Made by a program: the position numbers and the translations under genes. Shown piece after piece: positions 7,262-15,494 of a stretch of 40,124 nt of DNA (the first letter of the stretch is position 1; every line of letters begins with the position of its first letter). Below the pieces are notes generated by a model. It saw only the letters and a program-made list of their open reading frames with translations. It searched no databases and was not told the origin of the DNA. Source of the stretch: Dyella choica (GTDB lineage: Bacteria; Pseudomonadota; Gammaproteobacteria; Xanthomonadales; Rhodanobacteraceae); the NCBI RefSeq assembly GCF_003977665.1, contig NZ_RYYV01000029.1, positions 1 through 40,124 on the forward strand, given 5' to 3'.

Positions 7262-8900
7262 GGACTTCCTGCTGCGTGATGCTCAGCGCCACGGCTTCCG
7301 CCACGCGAATGCCGTCGACGCCGGCCGAGAGTATGCCGCCAGCATAACCGGCGCCTTCACCGGCAGGAAACAGGCCGCGTGTGTTCAGGCTCTGCAAGTC
7401 GTCGTCGTTGCGACGGATTCGCACTGGCGACGACGTTCGCGTTTCCACGCCGGTAAAGATCGCATCCGGCCGTGCGAATCCCTTGATCTTGCGATCGAAG
7501 GCGGGCATCGCTTCGCGAATCGCTACGATGGCGTAATCCGGCAGTGCCGAAGACAGATCCGTCAGGTGCACGCCGGGTTTGTAGGAGGGTAGCACTTCAC
7601 CGAATGCGGTCGATGCTCTTCCGGCAATGAAATCGCCGACGAGCTGCCCTGGCGCATCATACGTGCCGCCACCAAGCTCGAACGCGCGGCTTTCCAACTG
7701 ACGCTGCAGAGTGATGCCGGCAAGCGGGCTGCCGCTGTTGTCATAAGGAATGAAATCGCAGGGCTCGATGCCGACCACGATTGCCGCATTGGCGTTGCGC
7801 TCGTTGCGCGAATACTGGCTCATGCCGTTGGTGACCACGCGCCCCGGTTCGCTGGTGGCCGCGACCACCGTGCCGCCCGGGCACATGCAGAAGCTGTACA
7901 CCGAGCGGCCGTTGCGACAGTGATGCACCAACTTGTAGTCCGCAGCGCCCAGCAGTGGATGGCCGGCTTGCGAGCCGAAACGGTCGCGGTCAATCAGGGA
8001 TTGCGGATGCTCCACACGGAAGCCGATCGAAAAAGGCTTGGCTTCCAGATACACGCCGCGCTTGTGCAGCACTTCGACGGTGTCGCGGGCACTATGGCCG
8101 AGCGCGAGCACCACGTGGTCCGTGCGAATCTGCTCGCCGTCCGCCAGCATGACGCCGCGAACATGACGCACGCCTTGCGCATCGGTTTCGACCAGCAGGT
8201 CGTCCACGCGCTGTTGAAAGCGGACTTCCCCGCCTAGCGCTTCGATGGTGTTGCGCATGTTCTCCACCATCGTCACCAGGCGGAAGGTGCCGATGTGCGG
8301 CTTGCTCACATAGACGATTTCTTGCGGCGCGCCGGCTTTGACGAACTCCGTGAGCACCTTGCGGCCGTAATGCTTTGGATCGGAAATCTGGCTGTACAGC
8401 TTGCCGTCGGAAAACGTGCCCGCGCCGCCCTCGCCGAACTGCACGTTCGACTCCGGGTGCAGGTTGCGCTTGCGCCACAGATCCCAGGTGTCCCTGGTAC
8501 GCTCACGCACCGCCTTGCCGCGCTCCAAGATGATCGGCCGAAAGCCCATCTGCGCCAGCACCAGCCCGGCGAACAGGCCGCAGGGGCCCATTCCGACCAC
8601 TACTGGGCGGTGTTCGAGCCTGGCCGGTGCCGTCGCTACGAAGCTGTATTCCGTATCCGGCGTGGGACGCACGTGCGGATCGTCGGCGAAACGCGCCAGC
8701 AACTTGGCCTCGTCGGCAACGTCTACGTCCAGTGTGTAGATCAGCAGGATCGCCCCACGCTTGCGGGCATCGTAGCCGCGGCGGAACACGCTGTAGCCGC
8801 GAATGGCCGAAGCGCCGACGTGCAGCCTGGCGCGAACGGCGGCGGCCAGGGCTTCCTCGGGGTGGTCCAGGGGGAGCTTGATGTCGGTCAGTCGCAGCAT
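7251..8900 (-). CDS. FAD-dependent dehydrogenase (COG2509 type)
   Basis: A 549-residue flavoprotein of the uncharacterised COG2509 dehydrogenase group. An N-terminal small domain (about 1-90, GYSVFRRGYDARKRG) precedes an FAD-binding Rossmann motif VVGMGPCGLFAGLVLAQMG (about 100-118). The family blocks NVQFGEGGAGTFSDGKLYS, CMCPGGTVVAATSEPG and VETRTSSPVRI follow, then the C-terminal GLFPAGEGAGYAGGI FAD-contact loop. The substrate is not known. It is the first gene of the operon with dinG and the hutD-like gene, overlapping dinG by 11 bp. Confidence 0.9.
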   Translation of the reverse strand: MLRLTDIKLPLDHPEEALAAAVRARLHVGASAIRGYSVFRRGYDARKRGAILLIYTLDVDVADEAKLLARFADDPHVRPTPDTEYSFVATAPARLEHRPVVVGMGPCGLFAGLVLAQMGFRPIILERGKAVRERTRDTWDLWRKRNLHPESNVQFGEGGAGTFSDGKLYSQISDPKHYGRKVLTEFVKAGAPQEIVYVSKPHIGTFRLVTMVENMRNTIEALGGEVRFQQRVDDLLVETDAQGVRHVRGVMLADGEQIRTDHVVLALGHSARDTVEVLHKRGVYLEAKPFSIGFRVEHPQSLIDRDRFGSQAGHPLLGAADYKLVHHCRNGRSVYSFCMCPGGTVVAATSEPGRVVTNGMSQYSRNERNANAAIVVGIEPCDFIPYDNSGSPLAGITLQRQLESRAFELGGGTYDAPGQLVGDFIAGRASTAFGEVLPSYKPGVHLTDLSSALPDYAIVAIREAMPAFDRKIKGFARPDAIFTGVETRTSSPVRIRRNDDDLQSLNTRGLFPAGEGAGYAGGILSAGVDGIRVAEAVALSITQQEVHAH

Positions 8901-8990
8901 GCGGGGCGGGACGGATGAAACGGCAGGCTATTGTCGCAAAGCTGGCCCCTTTGCGCCGCTTCTGGCACAGAAATTCCAGCTTGCAGCAGA

Positions 8991-9118
8991 CTGCTCCCTC
9001 CCCTACGTGTAGTAGGGGAGGGTTGGGGTGGGGTGAAGCAACCTCGCGGCGATATCAAACAGGGTGGCAAGCTCACGCAACCCCACCCCAGCCCTCCCTT
9101 GCATGCCGGGAAGGGAGT
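8991..9118. repeat. C/G-rich palindromic dispersed repeat, copy 2
   Basis: The best preserved of the three copies. It begins ctgctccctcccctacgtgt and ends gcatgccgggaagggag. Its plus strand contains four G runs at 9015-9033 with loops of 1, 2 and 1 bases. It lies between the end of the FrnE-like gene and the start of the COG2509 flavoprotein, both on the minus strand. Confidence 0.9.
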
Positions 9119-9131
9119 GATGGCACACCGC

Positions 9132-9785
9132 TCAGGCCTCGGCCGCCACCTGCCGCAACGTCTGCTCGAACAGCTCCGGCGGCTGCCCACCCTGAACCAG
9201 GTACTTGTCGTTGATGATCACCGAAGGCACCGCATGGATGCCCTGCGTCTGGTAGAAACGCTCCTGTTCGCGCACTTCGTCCGCAAAGCGGTTTTCCGTC
9301 AGCACGTTGCGCGCCTCCGCGATATCCAGCCCGACTTCGCCGGCAACCCGCGCCAGCACCTCCTGCGAGCTGACGTTCTCACCCTTGGTGAAATACGCCT
9401 CCAGTAAAGCCAGCTTCAGAGCGGGCTGTCTGCCTTCCAGTCCTGCCCAATGCAGCAGGCGGTGCGCATCGAAGGTGTTGTAGATGCGACTGCGTTTGTC
9501 CATGTCGAAGACGAAGCCCAGGCTGGCTCCACGCTGGCGGATACCTTCCTGGTTCTTCGCCATCTGCTCCGGCGTGCTGCTGTACTTGCGCGTCAGGTGT
9601 TCAGCTACGTCCTCCCCCTCCGGCCCCATCTGCGGATTCAGCTCGAACGGCTGGAAATGCAACTCGGCCACCACCTCGCCATCCAGCCGCTCAAGCGCCT
9701 GCTGCAGGGATTTGAGGCCGATGGCGCACCAGGGACAGACGACGTCGGAGACGAAATCGATTTTAAGGTGGGTTGGGGCTTTCAC
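9132..9785 (-). CDS. DsbA family oxidoreductase, FrnE-like
   Basis: Thioredoxin-fold protein of the DsbA/2-hydroxychromene-2-carboxylate isomerase superfamily, FrnE branch. The redox motif is CPWC (17-20 from the GTG start), followed by an inserted helical domain and the cis-Pro loop GIHAVPSVIINDKYLVQGGQ. No signal peptide, so it should be cytosolic, acting as a disulfide isomerase or glutathione-linked enzyme. The GTG at 9785 has AGGAAAG just upstream and gives 217 aa, the usual family size; an ATG at 9836 would add 17 residues of poor quality. It stands alone between the receptor terminator and the dispersed repeat. Confidence 0.9.
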   Translation of the reverse strand: MKAPTHLKIDFVSDVVCPWCAIGLKSLQQALERLDGEVVAELHFQPFELNPQMGPEGEDVAEHLTRKYSSTPEQMAKNQEGIRQRGASLGFVFDMDKRSRIYNTFDAHRLLHWAGLEGRQPALKLALLEAYFTKGENVSSQEVLARVAGEVGLDIAEARNVLTENRFADEVREQERFYQTQGIHAVPSVIINDKYLVQGGQPPELFEQTLRQVAAEA

Positions 9786-9875
9786 GTGCTTTCCTGGCTT
9801 ACTAGCGGTAGTTCGCAGGAATTTGGGCGACTGCACGGTAAATCAATGGGGTTGTCTGTGCGCTCCGGCAAAGCT

Positions 9876-9905
9876 AAAAAGGGGGAGCGAGCAAGCTCGC
9901 TCCCC
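9876..9905 (-). terminator. Rho-independent terminator of the TonB-dependent receptor gene
   Basis: Arms ggggagcgag (9882-9891) and ctcgctcccc (9896-9905) pair perfectly around a four-base loop. On the minus strand the stem is followed by a run of five T (9880-9876). It starts 21 bases after the receptor stop codon. It is the only classical intrinsic terminator I found in the window. Confidence 0.9.
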
Positions 9906-9926
9906 TCTGGTATCCGGAGTTACAGG

Positions 9927-12728
9927 TCACCGGCCAAATTTGTAACTAGCCTCCACCGAGAACATGCGGCCATAGACGTCATAGTTCTTTTTGTTATAGG
10001 GCGCCGATGACGTACCCGGAAAGCTGCGGTCGATAGGGGGCATCGCATTGAACAGATTGTTCACGATGAAGGACACGTCAAGGTTGGTCAGTGGTTTGTA
10101 TGACACGCTGGTATTAAAGGTTACCCATGTAGGCAATGTTCCTTCACCTGGTTTTGTATAGGGGGAAGACGCGTTTAGCGTCACCAAATAATTGGGTGAT
10201 CTGCCGTAGCGAGATGCGTAGAGAGTGGCGCCCCATTTTGTGAGCCTCCAGTTCAGTGATGCCGAAAATTTGGTTTTGAAGTCCGTGCTCCAGTAGGGTG
10301 ATCGAAGCAGATCGACATAAGGATCACCGGCATAAGGTTGGTACTTGTGCTGCAAAATGTCGGTGTAGTTGAGGCTTGGGCTGAACTCGCCGAAACTTCC
10401 CATGGAAAACACGTAATTGAAGCTCACATTCATCGCGTCAATGGTTTCATTCGAAACGTTGACCTTGGGGGTGTAAATTCCGATCAATTCACCTTTAGCA
10501 TTGCGAGTGATCTTGCTGATGGCCGACTGACAGCTGGGCGAAGAAATATCGAGTTGACCAAGCCGGCAGGCTGCCTCTTGCAATAGGAGCTTGTCGCCGT
10601 CTTCGAAGGCGACCTCATCCTTGATATTCCAGTGATAGAAGTCCGCAGCAAGCGCCATGCGTGGCACTGGCGACAGTATAAAGCCCGCGCTCCAGTTGGT
10701 AGCGGAAATGGGCCTGAGTTCCGGATTGCCCGATTGGAGCCCTTTTACGGATACGCCGTTGTACTTGGCAGGGCAGTTGATCGTTGCAACACTGGGGTCA
10801 TAGCCTAATAGCGCGCAATTGTAGTAATCCGTGGTATTGACGTAATAAGTGCTAGGACCAGTGAACTGATCGGCCAGCGTAGGTGCTTTGAAGGACGTGC
10901 CATACCTGGCGCGCAGCAAGAGTAAATCGCCAAGAGGACGATATTCCAGGCCTACGCTATAAGCGGGCTTGCTAACGGTGCTGCTGGCCACTTTGTAGGC
11001 ATCAAAACGGGCTGACGCGCTCAAGGTTAACTCGGGCAGCAATGGTAGGCGCCACTCGTTTGCTACGGCAAAACGAGAGCGGTGACCGGCGCCCTGCACA
11101 GCGCTCTGGCCCCAAACGCCATCCGTCAGCAAGCGAAGATCGGGTGAATAGTCCCAGCCTTCATTGCCGGCTTCAAACAGAAACGCCACCCCGAGATCTC
11201 CGCCAGGCATCTTTGCAAGAGATGAATGGGTCAAGGTCATACGGCCGATGTTCTGCCAGGTTTTGGCACGCGTTGTCAGGTAGCCGGCAAAACTGTTGAA
11301 GTCGCTGTTGGAAATGGGGGTGTAGAACGCTTCATAGTTCGGCCGGAACGTGCTGAAGCCATTGCCGTGAGGGTCGGGACCTAAGTCTGGACCGAGTACG
11401 TGGACGGCAAAAAAATCTTCCATGGCACCCTTAAAACGAGCGAGCGGCCGCTGCACCAGCTTGTCCTCGCCGTGCATGACACTGATGTCGTATTCCCAGT
11501 CGGAGGTGCCGAGTACCCCCTTTGCCCCGAGCGTCAGCGTGTAGTTACGTTCATAGGTTTTGTACATGGCGTGTTGGTAACCGCCAACTTCTTCCGGGCT
11601 AAAGCTCTTCTGGAGATTGATGTAATCGTCCAGGTCGGGATCGTAGATGTAGGTGTACTTGCTGGATGATCCCCACCACAGGGTGCTCGCTCCGTTGTTC
11701 CATTTTTCACGATCGAAGTTGTAACTGAAGTCCCCATACCATTGAGTAGTTTCGCTGAGGTCATAAGTGGACCGGGTGTAGATGCTGGCCGTTCTGCTGT
11801 CGCCGGAAAGAGTTGAGGTGCCGGGGGAGTAGAATGAGCCACAATACTCGCCCTGCCTGGGGCGATTGCGCAAGTCTTCCGTACCGCCGAATTGTCCCCT
11901 TGTGAGGGCGCAGCGATTCGGGTCGAGCATGTAATAACTGTTGCTTACTTTGGTGTTGTAAATAAGGTAGTCACGATTGGCGAGAGCCGACGAACTACCG
12001 TTCTCAAAGTAGTGTGAGGTCCACGAACGATCAGCCGACCAGATGGGTTGATAGCTTTCCAGTTGTGCACCGGCGGTGAGAGTGAATTTGTTGAATTTGA
12101 AGGTATTGGCGACGCTGATGTGCCGGTTCGCGCCGCCGTTCAGTCCATCCCATCCGTAGCGCACATCAACAATAGGCGTATCGATTTTCTTCTTCATGAT
12201 GATGTTTATCACGCCGGCGATGGCATCTGATCCGTACAGCGTGGATTGACCGCCAGGAAGAAAATCTATGCGCTCGACCAGGTCGGTCGGAATGGTGTTT
12301 AGGTTGTTGATGACTTCGGTGCTGTTGTATAGCGCCGGAAAGTTGTTCAACGATCTTCCGTCAATGAGAATCTTTATGTAGCCAGGATTAAGCCCGAAAA
12401 AGCTGGCCGTCTTGGCGCCAGGAGTGAAGCTGTTGGTGTTCTGAGCGTTTTGAACGCTTCCTGTGGCGAAAGTAATATGTTGAAGGGCCTGTGCGACCGT
12501 GGCAAAGCCATTTGCCTTGAGCTGCTCGGAGGTGATAGTGGTTGTGGGTGTGAACGTTTCAATCTGCGTCTGCGGTATCAGCGAGCCGGTGACCGTTATC
12601 GCCTCCAGTTTTTTCTTTGAAGCGCCATCGATATTTGTCGCTCCGTTGTCTTGAGCAAACGCACTGCCGTATCCGCCAGCGCATGCCAATACCAGCAAGG
12701 TGCGATTAAGGGTCTTTCCTGATTTCAA
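9927..12728 (-). CDS. TonB-dependent outer-membrane receptor
   Basis: A 933-residue TonB-dependent receptor: signal peptide (LNRTLLVLACAGGYGSAFAQ), TonB-box-like AITVTGS, plug domain (SEQLKANGFATVAQALQHI, IKILIDGRSLNNF, LVERIDFLPGGQSTLYGSDA IAGVINII) and a long beta-barrel ending in an aromatic-rich YGRMFSVEASYKFGR. It imports an unknown ligand across the outer membrane. The start is TTG 12728, preceded by AAGGAG at eight bases; the upstream in-frame codon at 12758 is a GTG without a site. Base composition looks lower in GC than the neighbours, with many AT-ending codons, suggesting transfer or relaxed codon use. It is monocistronic with its own terminator. No TonB, kinase or sigma-factor partner is adjacent, so the substrate cannot be deduced. 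Confidence 0.92.
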   Translation of the reverse strand: MKSGKTLNRTLLVLACAGGYGSAFAQDNGATNIDGASKKKLEAITVTGSLIPQTQIETFTPTTTITSEQLKANGFATVAQALQHITFATGSVQNAQNTNSFTPGAKTASFFGLNPGYIKILIDGRSLNNFPALYNSTEVINNLNTIPTDLVERIDFLPGGQSTLYGSDAIAGVINIIMKKKIDTPIVDVRYGWDGLNGGANRHISVANTFKFNKFTLTAGAQLESYQPIWSADRSWTSHYFENGSSSALANRDYLIYNTKVSNSYYMLDPNRCALTRGQFGGTEDLRNRPRQGEYCGSFYSPGTSTLSGDSRTASIYTRSTYDLSETTQWYGDFSYNFDREKWNNGASTLWWGSSSKYTYIYDPDLDDYINLQKSFSPEEVGGYQHAMYKTYERNYTLTLGAKGVLGTSDWEYDISVMHGEDKLVQRPLARFKGAMEDFFAVHVLGPDLGPDPHGNGFSTFRPNYEAFYTPISNSDFNSFAGYLTTRAKTWQNIGRMTLTHSSLAKMPGGDLGVAFLFEAGNEGWDYSPDLRLLTDGVWGQSAVQGAGHRSRFAVANEWRLPLLPELTLSASARFDAYKVASSTVSKPAYSVGLEYRPLGDLLLLRARYGTSFKAPTLADQFTGPSTYYVNTTDYYNCALLGYDPSVATINCPAKYNGVSVKGLQSGNPELRPISATNWSAGFILSPVPRMALAADFYHWNIKDEVAFEDGDKLLLQEAACRLGQLDISSPSCQSAISKITRNAKGELIGIYTPKVNVSNETIDAMNVSFNYVFSMGSFGEFSPSLNYTDILQHKYQPYAGDPYVDLLRSPYWSTDFKTKFSASLNWRLTKWGATLYASRYGRSPNYLVTLNASSPYTKPGEGTLPTWVTFNTSVSYKPLTNLDVSFIVNNLFNAMPPIDRSFPGTSSAPYNKKNYDVYGRMFSVEASYKFGR

Positions 12729-12987
12729 GCCGTGGTCTCCTTGAGGTCGCCGTCGCACCGCCTGCTGGCTTGGCGTACGGAGAATGACGAGTCGTGGCGA
12801 CGCTTCGCGCAGGCATGCACGGCATCAGTCACGGATGGGCGGTTCAACCCCTGGAGGGAATGCTTTGCCGAACCGTCGGCAATAAGTTAGCGAGCAGCGT
12901 TTTGGCGACAATCGGGGAATGCGATGCCGTGGCGTACGGGGGCATCGTCGGCACTCTGCGGTGCGAAGGATGTGCGCTTACAGCGCT

Positions 12988-13004
12988 GTACTAGGAACTA
13001 GTAC
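12988..13004. promoter_or_regulatory. CTAG-containing 17-bp palindrome, possible operator
   Basis: The sequence is gtactag, three bases, then ctagtac. It resembles the CTAG-rich dyad of the E. coli TrpR operator but is one base shorter in the middle. It lies 260 bp upstream of the receptor start. Binding by TrpR or a relative is speculation. Confidence 0.3.
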
Positions 13005-13044
13005 GAAGGGACTTTGGCCATGCCGCCAAGGTACAAGGTGCCGT

Positions 13045-13070
13045 GTGCAGGGTGATGCATCACCCTGCAC
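13045..13070. terminator. 26-bp perfect palindrome after the DUF1993 gene
   Basis: Arms gtgcagggtgatg and catcaccctgcac are exact reverse complements. It starts 12 bases downstream of the DUF1993 stop (minus strand), a terminator-like position, but no T-run follows on either strand. It may be a Rho-assisted 3' hairpin or a protein binding site. Confidence 0.5.
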
Positions 13071-13082
13071 GGAGGGGGAGCT

Positions 13083-13589
13083 TTACTGCTTGCCGATGAA
13101 ATCCTGCTTGCCGATATTCGTGCCGGCCTCGCGCAGGATGTTGTAGGCAGTGGTGCAATGGAAGAACAGGTTCGGTATCACGAAGTGCAGCAGGTAGGCC
13201 TCGCCTTCGAAGTGCTGTTCGCCATTGCGAGTCTTCAGCGTGATCGCGCGCGTTTCGCTGCCGTCGATCTGTTCGGGCTTGAAGCCCTTGATGTAGTCGA
13301 TGGCGCGCTCGATGCGCGAGTGCAGCTCGTCGAACGAGGTTTCGTTGTCCTCGAACTTCAGCGGATCGACGCCGGCCAGGCGGGCGGTGCCGTTTTTGGC
13401 CATGTCGGTGGCGATCTGCACCTGCTTGACCAACGGCAGCATGTCGGGGATGAGGCGGGTCTGCAGCATCACCGATCCTTCCACGCTTTTTTCCTTGGCG
13501 TGCTTTTCCCCGAGCTTGAGCACGTGATGGAGGTTGGTAAGCGCACGTACGAACAGAGGCACGGAAGCTTGATACATCGAGAGGCTCAT
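13083..13589 (-). CDS. DUF1993 family protein
   Basis: A 168-residue DUF1993 protein, a helical DinB/YfiT-like family of unknown activity. The family blocks are MYQASVPLFVRALTNLHHVL, the central RLIPDMLPLVKQVQIATDMAK, and the C-terminal HFVIPNLFFHCTTAYNILRE with a conserved His. It overlaps the MFS transporter gene by four bases, so the two are translated from one message. Pairing with an efflux-type transporter hints at a stress or detoxification role, but this is only context. Confidence 0.9.
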   Translation of the reverse strand: MSLSMYQASVPLFVRALTNLHHVLKLGEKHAKEKSVEGSVMLQTRLIPDMLPLVKQVQIATDMAKNGTARLAGVDPLKFEDNETSFDELHSRIERAIDYIKGFKPEQIDGSETRAITLKTRNGEQHFEGEAYLLHFVIPNLFFHCTTAYNILREAGTNIGKQDFIGKQ

Positions 13590-14935
13590 GGGGATGACTC
13601 CGGGTGATGATGAGAGAGGGAATCGTGCGTGACCACGTCGGCGACAGACGAGAAATCGCTGGGCAGCGACGTTGCCGGCTGTTCGTCCGACGTTTGCACC
13701 AGGTGCAGATGGCGAATCGCATAGCCGGCAATGACAGTGGCTATCGTCATCTGCAACGCCGCCAACACGAAGGCGATGCCGGGTAGATGCATGGGGGCGT
13801 GATTGCTGATGAACAAGCCGAACAGGTTGGCGTACAGCGCCGGCCCGAAGATGCCGGCCAGGCTGGCCAGGCTGGTCAGCGCGCCTTGCAGGCGGCCTTG
13901 CTCGTGCGGATCCACTTGATGCGTCATCAGGGCTTGCGAAGGAGGCCCGGCCAGGCCGCCCAGGGCAAGCAGCGGGATGCCCAGCAGGAACATCCAGCCC
14001 AAGGGAGCGAGGCCGAACACCAGATAGCCGGCCACCGCCAGCGGCATGCCCAGCATGATCATGCGCCGCTCACCGAGTTTCGGCATCAAACGGCGCACCA
14101 GTCCCGCCTGCACGATGCCGGTGCAAAGGCCGACGAGGGCGAGCGTGCCGCCCACCGCTTCCGGGCCCCAGCCATAGCGGTAATCGGCATAGAGCACGTA
14201 GGTGGCGTTGAGCGAAAACTGGGCCAGGGTGATCAGGAAGTACACCGTGGCCATCGCAAACACCTGCGGATAGCGGCGCAATAGCACCAGCGCGCCAAAT
14301 GGGTTCGCGTGACGCCATTCGAAGTGCTTGCTGCGACGTTCGGGCGGCAGCGACTCCGGCAGGACAAAATAGCCGTAGCAGAAATTGATCAGCGATAGCG
14401 CGGCGGCCACCCAGAACGGCAAGCGGACGCTGATATGGCCAAGCAGGCCGCCCAGCGCAGGCCCCGTGATGAAGCCGATCGCGAACGCCGCGCCGAGCGC
14501 CCCGTAAGACGCTGCGCGCTTTTCCTTCGGGATGATGTCGGCGATGTAGGCGTTGGCGGTGGAGAAGCTTGCCGCGCAGATGCCCGATACCAGGCGCCCC
14601 AGGAACAGCAGCCACACCGTTGGCGCCAGGGCGATCACGATGAAGTCGATGCCCAGGCCGAAGCAGGAAATCAGGATCACCGCGCGGCGGCCGAAGCGAT
14701 CCGACAGCGTGCCCTGCACCGGCGAGAAGATGAATTGCATCAGCATGAACGTGGTGCTGATCCAGCCCACCCATACGGCTGCCTGCGCCATGCTGCCGCC
14801 GCTCAACTGCACGATCAGGTGCGGCAACACCGGAATGATGATGCCGAAGGCCAGCATGTCCACCATCACCGTCACGAAGATGAAGGCGAACGCGGCGGTT
14901 TGGCGTGAAGGGCGAACGTTAGAGGCTGAGTCCAT
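13586..14935 (-). CDS. MFS transporter, Tcr/Tet family
   Basis: A 449-residue major-facilitator transporter with 12 predicted helices, closest to TetA-like tetracycline/H+ antiporters. Motif A is present in the cytoplasmic 2-3 loop (GTLSDRFGRRAVIL), and the acidic helix-1 residue in VMVDMLAFGIIIPVLP and the PALGGLLG motif C region fit the drug:H+ antiporter-1 group. The last 40 residues form a hydrophilic tail (HLVQTSDEQPATSLPSDF...). TetA-like chromosomal MFS proteins often do not confer tetracycline resistance, and no TetR regulator is adjacent. First gene of a two-gene operon with the DUF1993 gene. Confidence 0.88.
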   Translation of the reverse strand: MDSASNVRPSRQTAAFAFIFVTVMVDMLAFGIIIPVLPHLIVQLSGGSMAQAAVWVGWISTTFMLMQFIFSPVQGTLSDRFGRRAVILISCFGLGIDFIVIALAPTVWLLFLGRLVSGICAASFSTANAYIADIIPKEKRAASYGALGAAFAIGFITGPALGGLLGHISVRLPFWVAAALSLINFCYGYFVLPESLPPERRSKHFEWRHANPFGALVLLRRYPQVFAMATVYFLITLAQFSLNATYVLYADYRYGWGPEAVGGTLALVGLCTGIVQAGLVRRLMPKLGERRMIMLGMPLAVAGYLVFGLAPLGWMFLLGIPLLALGGLAGPPSQALMTHQVDPHEQGRLQGALTSLASLAGIFGPALYANLFGLFISNHAPMHLPGIAFVLAALQMTIATVIAGYAIRHLHLVQTSDEQPATSLPSDFSSVADVVTHDSLSHHHPESSP

Positions 14936-15090
14936 GCAATGAACGCGGATGGCTACCGGGCGTGTAGGGTCAAAGCCGCAACGATAGCCGATGCGGCCTG
15001 GCTTGGCATGGGCTGGAGGGTGCGGGAAATGTCGCGGGGTGTCCTGCTACTCGCGCGATGCGAAGAGGATGTACGGACTCGCCCTAACGG

Positions 15091-15158
15091 CGTCGCCCCT
15101 ACGAAAGCCGGGGCGCTGAAAACCAAGTCGCTGAGCCCCGGCTTTCGCCGGGGCGACG
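15091..15158. repeat. Inverted-repeat mini-element (cgtcgcccc type)
   Basis: Left arm cgtcgcccctacgaaagccg... and right arm ...cggctttcgccggggcgacg are complementary over 24 bases with two mismatches, enclosing about 20 bp. It lies between the start of the MFS gene and the end of the EF-hand gene. It resembles the cattccggcgaaggccgg element at 17154-17271 in design. Confidence 0.7.
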
Positions 15159-15167
15159 AATGACGAG

Positions 15168-15494
15168 TCAGCGCGGCGGCTGCATCAATTCCTGCGGATT
15201 CAGGTACCCGTGGTGATGGCGGTCCAGCCGGTGGAACTCGCGCCGCAGATTGTCCTGCCACTCTTGCAAGGTCACCGGCTTGCCGTGCCCGCCGGGCAGT
15301 TCCTCCGGCTCCAGCACGCCGTCGTGATTGAGATCCCGCCGGTAGAAGCCCTGGCTCATGTAGGCTACATACTCGGCCTCGCTGATGCGCCCGTCGCCAT
15401 TGCTGTCCATGGCTTGGAACAGGCCGGCCCCGGTGCTTTGCGCAAGCGCGGCCATGGGCAGCCCCAGCAGCAGGCAGGCCAGGGCCGAACGCAT
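15168..15494 (-). CDS. Exported EF-hand protein
   Basis: A 108-residue protein with a signal peptide ([18 protein letters not shown], cleavage near residue 18) and three EF-hand type loops: DSNGDGRISEAE (30-41) and DLNHDGVLEPEE (54-65) are canonical calcium loops, while DRHHHGYLNPQE (91-102) has His at metal positions and may bind poorly or bind another metal. Probably a periplasmic calcium-binding protein of unknown role. The ATG overlaps the folE stop by one base (TGATG), so it is translationally coupled to folE. A longer frame reaching 15842 is only a shadow of folE. Confidence 0.88.
   Translation of the reverse strand: MRSALACLLLGLPMAALAQSTGAGLFQAMDSNGDGRISEAEYVAYMSQGFYRRDLNHDGVLEPEELPGGHGKPVTLQEWQDNLRREFHRLDRHHHGYLNPQELMQPPR

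Larger units (their letters stand above)
12729..13082. promoter_or_regulatory. 354-bp intergenic region upstream of the receptor gene
   Basis: No convincing gene; open frames here lack ribosome sites and homology. It holds three palindromes: ttgccga-accg-tcggcaa (12865-12882), gtactag-gaa-ctagtac (12988-13004) and a 26-bp perfect palindrome at 13045-13070. The first two lie upstream of the receptor and are candidate operator or leader structures. I could not assign a clear -35/-10 pair. Confidence 0.5.

Noticed and set aside
13586-14935. Calling the MFS gene a tetracycline-resistance determinant (tetA)
   Set aside because: Only family-level similarity; no tetR partner, no mobile context, and many chromosomal members do not export tetracycline.
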